Shown here: positions 44,641 through 55,169 of the stretch, piece by piece | How positions within the stretch are numbered: position 1 is the stretch's first letter | Layout: each line of letters starts with the position of its first letter | Source of the DNA: Hetaerina americana | Lineage: Eukaryota; Arthropoda; Insecta; Odonata; Calopterygidae | Length of the DNA stretch: 64,000 bases | Assembly (NCBI GenBank): GCA_022747635.1 | Contig: JAKTNV010000065.1 | Coordinates: forward strand, 2,059,501 to 2,123,500 | Reading direction: 5' to 3' | The notes under the pieces: model-generated | What the model was told of the DNA's origin: nothing | Seen by the model: the letters and a program-made list of their open reading frames with translations, nothing else | The model's database searches: none | Made by a program: the position numbers and the translations under genes

Positions 44641-44847
44641 CCCTTGAAAAAAACTACTGTCCAAATCCAAGTTTTGGATCTTAGACATAGACGAGTAGAT
44701 TTTTCCTCATAAAAAAGGAGATCCAACATTTATGTTTCTAAACTCACGCGACTAAACACGACACCGCGTTTTCCAAAGGTTTATTTAAGCAAAAGAATAC
44801 ACACGACCGGATTCGCCTATTCTGTGCACCTAATGGTAGATTGGGTC

Positions 44848-45130
44848 GCGGTAGTCCAAGGGGTAGAGCGTTGGACTACTGACCGGAGTGCCCGGGTTCG
44901 ACTCCTGGGCAAAAACCTCTCTTGGCAGCTCTACCCAAGCTATGTGATTTTTCGGGTACCAGATCTTCCTGGGAAACCATAACCACAGGGTAAGGCACTT
45001 GCCCCCCTACCATGATGTGTGAATTTCACACGCCGAATAGGGCTTAGTACTGGGTGAACTCTACTTTCACCCACCAAACCGAACTTCGGGTTGGTTACTG
45101 TGTTTATGGTTTCTTTTATGGTAGCTTAGA
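44848..45130 (+). repeat. tRNA-derived SINE (family B)
   Basis: Head 'GCGGTAGTCCAAGGGGTAGA' (A box), B box GGTTCGACTCC at 44895-44905, then the family-B body 'GATTTTTCGGGTACCAGATC'. The 3' part ends 'CCAAACCGAACTTCGGGTTG'. The head could fold as a tRNA-like cloverleaf, but the shared body shows it is a SINE. Confidence 0.75.
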
Positions 45131-45709
45131 AATCGCAACCGGTCGTGATCATTATTTTGTTCCAAATGAGTAACCAGTAGTTACATTTATTCAAATATTT
45201 ATTGCCGTTGAGTTTTATAAAAAATAATTATCGAAGAGGAAAAGATCCAAGACCCCATTTGGGCAAATATATCATAAAGGTGTATAAAATTATAAAGTTT
45301 TACAGACTACACTGGATGAAGAGGAGGCGTCACAATTACTTCAGATTTATGTGACGCTAGCCTCTCTTGGTTAGGAAACAATTTCTATTCGTCCAACATC
45401 GACGCTGCTTATGAAATAATCTAACCATTATATTATATAAATTGGCCATACCATAGTAAAATTCTAAACCGAAGACTGCCGAGCCAACTGATAATAGGAA
45501 TAGCTTTCCTGCTGAGTGAGGTTTAAACGGAGAATATACATTAAAAATCCCGACGGATTTTTTTTACTCATGACAAGTACAATAGTCAGTTATGTCCGAT
45601 CATACTCCATCCATCATCTTTAACTGAAATGTTAAAAATCGCATGAAAAAAGCTATCCGTTGCTGCCATCAAAATTTCACGAGCCGATATTGTTCAGTAT
45701 TCAATTTCC
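45131..45709. other. No feature recognised
   Basis: AT-rich DNA; nothing identifiable. Confidence 0.5.
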
Positions 45710-45775
45710 CTTGCTGTTTCCGGTCTCAATATATTCCTGCCACACAACTTAGCGGAGGATTGTTAAAGAAGTTAT
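45710..45775 (+). repeat. LINE 3' tail-like sequence
   Basis: 'TATTCCTGCCACACAACTTA' followed by 'GCGGAGGATTG' parallels the LINE end at 21.95 kb (CCCCTGCCATACAACCTAGC...). No TAGATG repeats. Confidence 0.4.
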
Positions 45776-46973
45776 GCTAGCTAATATTGTTGTTCCATTG
45801 TTCAACTAGCTTCGACAGAAAAATTAATAAGCCAAGAGTTCTGGGAGTCTCATCTGTCACTGAGTCGTTCGAATTGAAAGGGTTTTTTTTATTCAATGGG
45901 AAGGATGACCCCATTAATTAAAGAGGCGAACATTTGGAAACAATCACAATACCGAATGTCGCCGCCACCTTCAGCTGGGGATCAAAGGTTTGCCTAGCAA
46001 ATCCAAACAGAGGCTAATCCAGCTCTTAACTCATCCGATTATTTCGTCCATTTATTATTGCTAAGCAACACATAACATAAATACGTGAGAAACGTGCGGA
46101 CTCGACACTATTTTTAATGTCTAATCTTCGTGCGCGCGCAGGCTTAAATGACACCTTAAATTCCAGTTTTCCCTCCGGAAGTCTCGAGCGAGAGAAAACA
46201 AAGGCTCGGAGCGCGCCGCGTCGTGATTCGCCGAAGAGATCGGTCGATTTGTTATTAGAGCTTTTCCAGGAAAAACACTGACACCCGCGAAGAACTTCAA
46301 CTGTCCGACTGCGTGAGTAAGCGACGATCGGAATGACCATCCGGAACCGCGAGAGGTGTTTGAAATATCGCAGAATCACTCCACGCGACACCTTGTCGTT
46401 ATTCTCACGAAGTCGACCTTCCTGTGACAGGATTGAATCAATTATGCTACGTAATCACGCCAATTTATTTTTCTCTCTGTGTTTAACTATCAGTCTTGAA
46501 TGACTTAGCCAAGTATATCATAACCAATCAATTGTAAACAGTTTCAAACGCGGAGGCAAATCGAACAAGACGATTTGTCCTTCCTTCTTCGACGTCGGTT
46601 AAAATAAGACATTGTGTGGAGGAGACCATGCCGAACCATTTAAATACTAAAAAGAGGTAATTTGAAAACGAAAGGTCGAAAGCGATAACATCCCCTAATA
46701 ATCTCGAAATCGCATTGCAAAAATGTGTCCTACAACAAGGAGATAAACCATTTCAGTCATCACATAAATTTTCTTGTATTTTTCATTACACAATCACTAT
46801 TTTCTCATGATAATCTGATTTGTACATATCTTCTAGCTTGTATCAATCTCTTCGACATAATATCAATGTGGTGTATAACTAGAGATGAATACCGACGCGA
46901 GAATTGTAGAAATTTTACATATATCTTTCGATTTTCGAGAACCTAGTATTTATCAGTTATCCTTCGAATGCAA
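45776..46973. other. No gene recognised; moderately CpG-rich patch
   Basis: Positions about 46080-46430 are richer in CpG than the surroundings. A 121-codon minus-strand frame (46026-46391) covers it but has no known domain. Possible regulatory or exonic DNA. Confidence 0.35.
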
Positions 46974-46987
46974 ATATATTTCTAAAT
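46974..46987 (+). repeat. Target-site duplication, left copy (PLE-2)
   Basis: ATATATTTCTAAAT, repeated exactly at 47707-47720. Confidence 0.85.
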
Positions 46988-47077
46988 GTTCGTTCGCAGG
47001 TTTCCGCGGCGATGAGTAGGTGATTTCCACATTTTTCGGGCTGCGTCCGCGTATGTCGTTTAAATGTACGTACAACA

Positions 47078-47108
47078 GTTTCGCCAGCTATCCTGCTGGC
47101 ATCCTCAG
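47078..47108 (-). ncRNA. Hammerhead-like core, PLE-2 left arm
   Basis: CTGAGGA, linker T, GCCAGC, loop AGGATA, GCTGGC, GAAAC. The linker base is T here and C in the right arm, while the 6-bp stem and both core boxes are unchanged. This suggests that the linker is unpaired and the stem begins after it. Confidence 0.55.
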
Positions 47109-47182
47109 GTCAAGGATGAAAAGAAGCTTGTTGTCCCGTCTTATATAGGGAAAATCCGGTGCCAATACCGGGAAATTTCTTG

Positions 47183-47420
47183 GCCAATCAGGGAACGTCC
47201 TCATATTTGCGCGGAATAATTCTTTTCCACGCACTGTGGAGTGGATATCCATCCTCTCTGTTAAAATTTTCTGGCCTTTTAACGATTTCAATGGCCTCTC
47301 TGATTATTCTCTGGAAGTATTTTTCTTCTTTCGCTATTATTTTAGCGTCGTCGAACAGAATATAGTGTCCGGGTTCACTCCAGGCGTGCTCAGCGATGGC
47401 TGATGCTCTAAACTGTTTTT
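47183..47420 (-). pseudogene. PLE-2 endonuclease C-terminal coding fragment (left copy)
   Basis: Minus-strand translation gives 'QFRASAIAEHAWSEPGHYIL', 'FDDAKIIAKEEKYFQRIIRE', 'AIEIVKRPENFNREDGYPLH' and 'SAWKRIIPRKYEDVP', then a stop. This aligns with PLE-1 residues 441-503 (AVAEHSITHDHRIDF..., YWDRVVKEGIEIRLEKNNLNRDTGFQISNIWKPI). It is the region after the GIY-YIG core. The RT and the GIY-YIG motif itself are missing, so it is a truncated relic, though without internal stops. Confidence 0.8.
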
Positions 47421-47462
47421 TACAGAGAGGATGGATACTAAACTTTAGGCGGAGGATTTACT

Positions 47463-47623
47463 AAATTTTAACAGAGAGGATGGATATCCACTCCACAGTG
47501 CGTGGAAAAGAATTATTCCGCGCAAATATGAGGACGTTCCCTGATTGGCCAAGAAATTTCCCGGTATTGGCACCGGATTTTCCCTATATAAGACGGGACA
47601 ACAAGCTTCTTTTCATCCTTGAC
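47463..47623 (+). pseudogene. PLE-2 coding end and 3' tail (right copy)
   Basis: Begins at codons 'NFNREDGYPLHSAWKR' and runs to the stop after 'KYEDVP', then to a tail with CCCTATATAAGACGGG, a TATA-like motif about 38 bases before the hammerhead-like core. Only about 30 codons of the protein remain. Confidence 0.7.
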
Positions 47624-47654
47624 CTGAGGACGCCAGCAGGATAGCTGGCGAAAC
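47624..47654 (+). ncRNA. Hammerhead-like core, PLE-2 right arm
   Basis: CTGAGGA, linker C, GCCAGC, loop AGGATA, GCTGGC, GAAAC. Downstream TGTTGT can pair with ACGACA (one wobble) as a further hairpin. Same order as in PLE-1 despite little primary similarity outside the core boxes. No cleavage site located. Confidence 0.55.
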
Positions 47655-47706
47655 TGTTGTACATTTAAACGACATACGCGGACGCAGCCCGAAAAATGTG
47701 GAAATC

Positions 47707-47720
47707 ATATATTTCTAAAT
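47707..47720 (+). repeat. Target-site duplication, right copy (PLE-2)
   Basis: ATATATTTCTAAAT, identical to 46974-46987. Confidence 0.85.
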
Positions 47721-50700
47721 AACTGAACATATGCAGAGCCAGTAACTTGTTAAATATTCTATTCTGATCCACCAACAAGTATCATTGATAATCACAGAAA
47801 TAAGTTATAATAACCGACAGTAGTATTTCCCTGTTTACATAGGCATGAAAACAATGTAATGCGTTTATTATTATAACTGAGACGCTTCTTTAAATGAAAA
47901 AGGAGAAATGGACTACATTGAGGTCAACTCTTTAATTAAGATTCAATATAAATATTAAGCATCTCGTTCGGAGGATTTTTGAACAAATACACAGGCTAAG
48001 AAACAAATGGGCGTTTGCGTTAAAGCTCGTTAGGTTAAGGTATGCTCAGCTCGTAAAATCCTCATGTTTAACACTTTACTATATTGTTATGTGTTTTTTT
48101 TTGCTCAGCCATCACCAAGAACCTGAATCATTGGAGAAATTACGCTCTTTGATTTCGTTTCAGATAACGCTGACACAAGCAGTTAATGACTGAATATTGG
48201 TTCTGACAAAAATACCTTAGTTTTTTCACTTATTTTTGACCAGGGCCCCGTCCTGATTTATATATTCCCATAATGTTCTTTATAAGCTTAGTTTTTAACG
48301 CCAGACACCCACAATCCATACCTAAGAAAATACAGAGCAAGTAGAATCTTTAACGTGAAGTTGCACATTATGGTAAGAACACAGAAGTATATGTACAATT
48401 CCAATATATTTTCACGCGCAAGTCATTTGAAATGCATTTTCGTAATTTTCTAAAACACTAGGCCGAAAGCCGTGGGATTCGGATTTGAATCCTGGTCAAG
48501 GCCAACGATTTTGAAGCCGTAAAATATCTGCATTCAAATGCTCATCAGTGGATGATTCCGTTTAAATAATTGTCGCAATATCTCCCAAAGTTCTTTGAAT
48601 TCTTTAATCTTCTGTTTGGTTCCTCAGTGAATTCTGTTCAGAAAACATCAAAAATCATGTACATTTAAGGTGAAACAACTCCTGCTAGTATATTAAACGG
48701 GTGTAGATAGGACAGAAAAAATTAAACTTATATTAGGTCGAATCTGGTATTAATCGCCCTATTGTAGAGAACTAGGTGCAATTGGACAATTTTGAGCTCC
48801 GGAGATAAGATGTATTCAAAAGTATTTTCGGTTTTAAGAAGTGTTTATTTTGAATTTCATCAAAGCTAAAAATATTACCAGAGGAGAGGAGGGAGCATGA
48901 CACCCTTTGCATGCGACCTTGGAGATAAGAATTCAAGTTGGTCCACAGCCACAACTCGGGCATCAAGTAATGTGACAGACTACATCCTGACTGATTGTAG
49001 ATCGAATTGCATCTTCGAGAATATGAAATTAAAGAGCGAGCATCAATTGAACGTTAAAAACAATCACATTCTCCGATTTTAACAGAAGTGAATCGAAAAT
49101 AGGAGAGACAAAAAGGTTATCAATGATAGATGAGAATACGCTAAGCTAACTAAATGCATTAGGTTATTGAGTATGTTTTTTTTTATTTCTGAGTTTATGT
49201 AGCTGTGAGTCAAGGGTGGTTTTAATGCTCTTAATAATTGAGTTTTGCCTACAAAAGATGAGCTACATTTCCTATTGTCACTTGTGAACACATAATTAAA
49301 AGTAAATGCCGTGTTCTAATATTATAGGAAAGCTTAGGAATATAATTTGAACGCTCATTAGATAATATTTATCTATTAGATGTTACGCCGAGTCTGCGGA
49401 GTTAGCGAGCATTATGAATATGCGATAGAAATTTGCTTTAAAAAATTAAGCTGGGTAATGTGATCATTATAATGAGAAAATAGATATTATTGTCACTTTT
49501 CAACTAAAATATAGATACTAAGATTGGAATCAATGAGTAATAGCCGCATCCGCCGTAAGATAATATTGGTTATGATTTTTTTTAACCCTATAAAGGTGTA
49601 TCGTTGATATGATTTTATTATCCTCTTTCAAACATTTCGAAAATCTATCTATAGGAATATATTTGTCAAATTTCCTCGGAAACAATACACATTCAAAATT
49701 CGTGTACAGTCACCTTCCTAAGGGCAATAACCGGTTCCAGACCTACAGTGAATTCGTAGAAATTTTCCACAGGTGTTGAAAAGAGTGCATTATTTAAAAC
49801 CAAGCCATTGCAAAGATCTAATCTAATTCAAAATGGAGTATTGTGATTGCAACAACTTGGCCTGCCTCGGTTCAACCATCTGTTGCTAAATTAGGTACAT
49901 AACTACGTGTGATTTGTGTGAAAAAAAGTGACGCAATGAGCTGCGAGAATTTCGTATCGCACCCACGGTTGCACTCAATGGCTTCACGGCCTTATGTTTC
50001 ATAATCTGAACGGCTCAAATTAAAATTCTCATGCCGCTTTTGCGAGTATATGTTTTAAACCATCATGTTAAACGGAATCGATCGAGTAATTACTCTCGTC
50101 ACTCATTCAAGTCGATAGGATACGGAGACGTTATCTACTTAACACATATTTGGTGTGGAGGCAATTTTAAAAATTGGAAGAAAACACACAAGGATTATTT
50201 CTGTAAGATAACAGCATCCGCTTTTACCGGTGGGTGGAGTTTACAGGACTAGGATTTCTCCATGTTAGTAGGTAACATGATATAGATATTCAGCTCTGGT
50301 ATTGAGGCCAACAGCTGGTTCAACTGTTTACAATTACTAATTTTCTCGCCTTTCTAAGTAGATCAGACGTAGTTGAAAAAGTAGAGCATAGTTTCTCGTT
50401 CGACAGCCACGAGATCCATTCATGAAAGTTAAAAAAAAGAAAAAACACACCATGAAAAATTACTTTGAGACAACACCGAAATTCATGATGGTACCATCAA
50501 TGTATTCCATTGGCCACGCTTTCATTACACCGAGAGCCTTTTAAATCATAAATGTTCCGGTTGTGAGATAGATACGATACCTATTTTGATACTTAATTCA
50601 TATGGTGGTGAAATGGATAATTATAGCTAGGGGTTGTAACTAGAGGTTTTCTAGATGTAGCTAACTAGAGCATAGCTAGTTGTTCATACGTCGAGATTAA

Positions 50701-51327
50701 AAAATGTATAGTATTACTTCTATGATATCTCCTTTTATGCGACGAAATTGTGGGCATGAAGATTCAGTGACCCAATTAGGTCACACTTATCCCCGTGTCA
50801 GGACAGGAATCTTGATGGGCGTGGTTCTTGGATGTTGACATTCCAAGACGGAAGGGTCGTTATACAGTGCGCATGTTATGCAACCGTCGTCGCCTTCCAC
50901 ACACACTCTCGTTGTCGTCAGTTTGGCCGCCAGCAGGACCACGAAAAGTTTTAACTATGACAAAGACGAGGCAACATTGGTAGTCAGGCGTACGTACATG
51001 TTCCAAGGTGGCCAAGTCTTTTGGATTGCGACCTGATTCACAGATTGGCATCATCCTCCCCAGTTGGAAAGGGGAAAGAAATTACCTTGGCAGTAGACAG
51101 TCAATAATATTCGTGAAGTTTTTGCAGCAGAGAGTGGAACCAATTATCGGTCGAATACGTGCTAAAACACTCTTAATTTAATCAGCCAACGTGCTTCATT
51201 TCAATTAAGTTGGTGGAAAACGAGGAAATGAACATCAGACGAATGTTAAGCGTTACGTACATTGGTAATCCAAACATGGAAGTGGACGACTAATTTCTAT
51301 TGCTTATGTCTCAGTTTAAATTTTGGA
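47721..51327. other. No feature recognised
   Basis: About 3.6 kb of AT-rich DNA. A weak B-box-like 'GGATTTGAATCCTGG' lies near 48481-48497 without a readable tRNA-like head. No exon or other repeat recognised. Confidence 0.45.
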
Positions 51328-51439
51328 TTGGGATAAAATATAACAGTTTCAGGTTTAACTTTGCGGAATTCCTTCATGATGAGGGTGGAAAAAGAAATTT
51401 TACACTTTCCCAAAAAAGATTGAATATTTCACGACCATG

Positions 51440-51465
51440 GTTTCGATGTTCCGTATCTTCATCAG
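51440..51465 (-). ncRNA. Hammerhead-like core, left arm of 51.4-kb unit
   Basis: Minus strand: CTGATGA, linker A, GAT, ACGGAAC, ATC, GAAAC. CTGATGA is the canonical hammerhead box. The stem is only 3 bp (plus possible G-C pairing), so this arm may be decayed. Confidence 0.4.
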
Positions 51466-51488
51466 GTGACATACATCAAAATATTTCC

Positions 51489-51514
51489 CTAATGATGATG
51501 CTCAGCATCGAAAC
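51489..51514 (+). ncRNA. Hammerhead-like core, right arm of 51.4-kb unit
   Basis: CTAATGA, linker T, GATGC, TCA, GCATC, GAAAC. The stem is a perfect 5-bp hairpin with a 3-base loop. The first box has G changed to A (CTGATGA to CTAATGA), which would be expected to inactivate a hammerhead. Confidence 0.4.
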
Positions 51515-51591
51515 GATGGTCGTGAAATATTAAATCTTTATTGTGGAAATGTAAAGTTTTTTTTTTCTACCCTCATCACTTGGGATAAAAT

Positions 51592-52299
51592 GTTTAAAAA
51601 TGAAAATCCAAGTCGATCTAATTTTTAAGAATTGTAAGATCGACGTATGTGTACATGAAGGTGTTTCTTTGAACACCCAGACTATTTAATTCATTTCATC
51701 TTTCGTAGTTGGTTAGTATAAGAATAGTCCAAGGGAAGTAAACTCAATATTTTAATTTTCAATATTATATTGTTCAATATTATATTATCTTTTGTTTAAT
51801 ATGATGCTTTAAATAGTTTCAAAGTCTCACGGCCTTGCAAGTTATTTTCCACACCATCTGTTCCAAATACTGGATAAACCGGATCGCATTGAAGTGTACA
51901 TGTGCTAATTACCAGCATAGAAATGAATCGAATAGTTAAATTCCAAAATAAATTCACACAAAAGTCAAAGAACATTTTTTTAAATCGGGCAAGCCATATA
52001 ATTATTACTGCCTTATTGGGAGGGTGCTTTTATACTGTCGGGAAAATTAAAACTTTAGCTAGTTTTTTGCCTTGATAAATGACAATTCATTGTAAATGAA
52101 ATAATAATAGTATTATTTGGCTGTCTATCGTTTAAGATAATAGAAGTTAGCACTTCTACTTTCCTTAGCTTTCCCTAACGAGTCACACAATCTGGCACTC
52201 CAAAATGGAATAAACCTTAATTTATTTCCAAGTATACTTTATTTCCCTTCATTCCATCCACTATAATTATCCTTTTCCTCTTCTTTATTTTCCCTAATT
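51592..52299. other. No feature recognised
   Basis: AT-rich DNA with no identifiable content. Confidence 0.5.
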
Positions 52300-52560
52300 C
52301 ACAGTCTGCAAAATTCCATCTCCAATCATAATTCTTTCCTTCCTACCTCCATTAGTATCCTTCTTGCTTCCTTTGGATTTCTCCCAATGACCTCCTCTCT
52401 TCCATCACCACGTCTAGAACTTCTTCGTCGGTTTTCTCCTCTGCCCTTTTACCTCTGCAATCCTTCTCCACACTTACATCTCAGAAAGCTCTACAAGTCC
52501 CAGTCTCATCTATGCACCTTTACTCAACGTCACTATTGTCAAATCCCTCCTCCTTGTGAC
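52300..52560 (-). pseudogene. LINE ORF2 fragment
   Basis: Plus-strand 'CTTACATCTCAGAAAGCTCT' parallels the antisense LINE sequence 'CCACATCTCAGAAGCCTCC' at 58.5 kb (the EMW block), and 'CCTCCTCTCTTCCATCACC' fits the antisense downstream region. Diverged and short. Confidence 0.4.
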
Positions 52561-52977
52561 CATTTCTGCGCCTAATGCAATTCTTCTTATGTGCCTGCTA
52601 CTTTGACCACCTTGGTCCAGAACACTTCCAAGACGAGTGAACGACTCTCTAGTTTTGGACCTCTAATTTTGAAGTTTGAATTTTGATAATGGTATTTTAT
52701 TACATTTTAAATACTTCCAGATGATTTTTTCTAAGTCCATGATTTTTCAAAATCCAACAAATTAGCCAATTTCCAAGATTTTCTGTACCTGTGAATTGAA
52801 ATCTTCGTCATTAATGTTCTTTTTGCATGCCAAAAAAAACATTTCCTCACTGCTTCCCTTGCCGCAATAAACACTACGTCCATTTGCACCAATGTCATCA
52901 TACAGCCAAGCCGAGAGATTGGGTACTCAAATTTCAAACCGATGGGAAGGACGAGTTTCATGGGATGGATTTAATTA

Positions 52978-53737
52978 CGAGGGTAGGCTCAAAACTAATG
53001 CACACATGCTTGTAGACCACAAACAAAATGACCTTCAGAAGGACTCCTGCTGGCATGTGGAAGTAACATTCCCCCTCAACATGCATGCGCCGGTTTAAGG
53101 TCATTACATTCATCCAGTGTATTTTGAGTAGCGGAAGTATGGAGACGTGTTCTAATGTTATGTCAACGCGAGTTAAACAGTGTGCTGTTATCGAATTTTT
53201 AACTGCTGAAAAAGTGACTCCTACCGAGATTCATCGTCGTTTATTGGCTGTTTATGATAACGATGCTGCTGATTGGTCTACTGTAAATCGATGGGCAGTA
53301 CAATTTCGTGGTTGCGTGCCTGGAAAAGCCATATCTGTTGATGAAACACGAAGCGGACGTCCGATCACTGCCGCAAACGATAAACATCGTCTGTGGCAGT
53401 GATCGGACGTTTCGAAGGCTCTGCGAAACCTGAAATTTGAACCGATTCCACTTTTCCTTAACTCAAGAAACACCTCAAGGGTAATCATTACACCTCGGAC
53501 GATGAGGTGAAGGCAAACATTCAATAAAAGCACGCGGTTTAACTGTCGTTGGCATAGCACTAGGACACGTCTCCATACTTCCGCTTCTAAAAATACACTG
53601 GATGAATTTAACGACCTTAAAACTGCACATGCATGTTGAGGGGGAATGTTACTTCCACATGCCACCAGGAGTGCTTCTGAAGGTGATTTTGTTTGTGGTC
53701 TACAAGCATGTGTGCATTAGTTTTCAGCCTACTCCCG
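52978..53737 (+). mobile_element. mariner with long terminal inverted repeats, internally deleted
   Basis: TA at both edges (52976-52977 and 53738-53739) fits the mariner target duplication. The inverted repeats begin CGAGGGTAGGCTC / CGGGAGTAGGCTG and run for about 185 bp each (to about 53165 and from about 53555), longer than the 20-40 bp usual for mariner. The interior holds an N-terminal and a C-terminal transposase piece. Total length is 760 bp, against about 1.3 kb for autonomous mariners, so this is a non-autonomous deletion derivative. Confidence 0.75.
53160..53402 (+). pseudogene. mariner transposase N-terminal helix-turn-helix piece
   Basis: The frame 'MSTRVKQCAVIEFLTAEKVT', 'PTEIHRRLLAVYDNDAADWS', 'TVNRWAVQFRG' then 'DETRSGRPITAANDKHR' matches the HTH_48-type domain and GRP linker of the mariner/SETMAR lineage. 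The frame stops at 53402. A C-terminal piece, 'HLKGNHYTSDDEVKANIQ'-like, is readable at about 53463-53530, so the catalytic DDD region between is deleted. Confidence 0.7.
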
Positions 53738-53740
53738 TAA

Positions 53741-55003
53741 ATAGAAAATCAACCGTAAAATTTCGGACCTCGTCCGCTACTTTTACCAATAGGATGCAGA
53801 TTCTACAGTTTGGTGCCTTGAATCACAATTGCAAACTCAGCAACATACTTATCCACAAACGAGCTTGCAAGGCCTGAGCGCCTTTCCACAACTGGTGAAA
53901 TGGCAAAAGAAATTCTTCAAAATTCTTATCTACGTAAATTTCTATTCAGATGTACACTAGTGTTGAAATTAAAGACGTAGGCTATCATGTCTCGCATGAA
54001 CGAAATTTCAAAAAAAAAGTACGGGTATTTTTGTTTGTACGATCCTCTAACATTTTCACCCTTGGAAATTACGAAGAGAGGCTTCATATCTATGAAAAAA
54101 TAAATGCAATGGAGATGACATCAAAGGAAAGCAATACATTTTAAAAAGGAATGAAGAATCCTCATATTCTTTCAGCGCAGAGATATGTTCTCGACCTCAC
54201 CCTTGCCCAATGGTTTCACAAAACAATTACGGACATTTTTATCCCATTCTCTGTTAGGCTAATTCATTTCGTAATGCCAGCAACTCTTGCTTTAAAAGTA
54301 TATACGTACAGTCCACATATCTGCTCTCACCTTCCGAGTTTGGCTCCTGACCCGAGACCGTCGCGTCGGCTCGTCTGACGATTTGGACATTCAAAATGGT
54401 GTTAGAACCAGGGAAAATTTGCCAGTCTACAGACAAAATCATTTAAAATTCACTCAGCAGCGATAAAAAAAGGAAGGGAAATAAATCTTGACGAACTGGA
54501 AATAAAGCGCATTTATCTAATTTGTTTAATGTCAAAAATAGTAACGTGTATTTTATCTGCGATACATTCCTCACGCAGGCAATGAAGTTTGAAGTTTTGC
54601 ATACTTGAACTGGAAAAAAGTTCATGGAAGAAATGACTTTCTTCGAATCAGACTTGGGTCCCGTTTCTAAAAGCAAAAAGTCATTTCACGATTCTTCGGA
54701 AAACAGTCTTAAAGGGAACAAAACTTTCAAAATAGCACGTTGTTTAATGTAAGAAAGTTAAAAGTACCGCATCATTCATTATTACCATTAGGCCTCGCAT
54801 GTCCAATTTACCATACCATTTACAATTACACCCGTAAACTGACTAGTAGCTCTGAGATACGTACTCCTGCTTTACGTATAGCGCTTAATACTACAGAAAA
54901 TGTGCAATGTTTGTATTCAACACGCCGTTCATGAAACATGCAAACTTGCTAATCTGGAATACTAAAAAAATGGCAATTGTTGTCATGGACACGACTCTGA
55001 GCA
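53741..55003. other. No feature recognised
   Basis: AT-rich DNA. Open frames are short and without domains. Confidence 0.5.
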
Positions 55004-55019
55004 TCTATAAATAAATCAA
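55004..55019 (+). repeat. Target-site duplication, left copy (55.1 kb)
   Basis: TCTATAAATAAATCAA, repeated exactly at 55170-55185. Confidence 0.8.
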
Positions 55020-55169
55020 AATGGAGGATGTGGAGCTATTGGCTGTTAAAGAAATAATCTCAAGGAAGAAGATCCTAAGGCCAATAAAAATAATTACGAA
55101 GAACTCCTATTAGTGGAGTTCTTCGTAATTATTTTTATTGGCCTTAGGATCTTCTTCCTTGAGATTATT
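55020..55169. mobile_element. Perfect-hairpin inverted unit (55.1 kb)
   Basis: The arms 55051-55107 and 55115-55171 are perfect 57-bp inverted copies around the 7-base loop TATTAGT; the outermost bases overlap the direct repeat. On the left only, 31 bases (55020-55050, AATGGAGGATGTGGAGCTAT onward) extend beyond the palindrome. An exact 16-bp direct repeat flanks the whole. The layout equals the PLE composites, but no coding or hammerhead sequence remains, so membership is inferred from architecture. A transcript would form a very stable hairpin. Confidence 0.7.

Larger units (their letters stand above)
46988..47706. mobile_element. Composite PLE-2: two 5'-truncated copies head to head
   Basis: Inverted arms of about 245 bp (47021-47268 and 47463-47706) have their 3' ends facing outward and flank a spacer (47269-47462) that belongs to the longer left copy. 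The left copy reads on the minus strand from about 47420 to 46988 and includes coding sequence; the right copy starts at the NFNREDG codons. On the left only, 33 bases (46988-47020) extend beyond the arm. An exact 14-bp target-site duplication flanks the whole. The arms differ by only a few bases. The architecture is that of PLE-1 with the extension on the other side. Confidence 0.88.
51340..51579. mobile_element. Small inverted PLE-type unit (family 3) with hammerhead-like cores, 51.4 kb
   Basis: Arms at 51377-51465 and 51489-51579 share a GATGAGGG end, 'TTTACACTTTCC'-type and 'ATATTTCACGACCATGGTTT' sequence in opposite orientation, separated by a short unpaired centre. On the left only, 37 bases (51340-51376) include GTTTCAGGTTTAACTTTGCG. 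The direct repeat TTGGGATAAAAT (51328-51339 and 51580-51591) is exact. The most complete copy of family 3 here: each arm runs from a hammerhead-like core to the outer end. No protein is encoded. Confidence 0.82.

Noticed and set aside
44848..44920. Functional tRNA gene
   Set aside because: It has A- and B-box-like sequences but continues into a body shared with 33.8 and 60.8 kb, so it is a SINE head.
48470..48510. SINE at a B-box-like sequence
   Set aside because: Only GGATTTGAATCCTGG resembles a B box; there is no head or shared body.
55021..55110. Short coding start (MEDVELLAVKEII...) suggesting a Harbinger-type protein
   Set aside because: Only about 30 codons, overlapping the extension and one hairpin arm; the resemblance is too slight to support a family.
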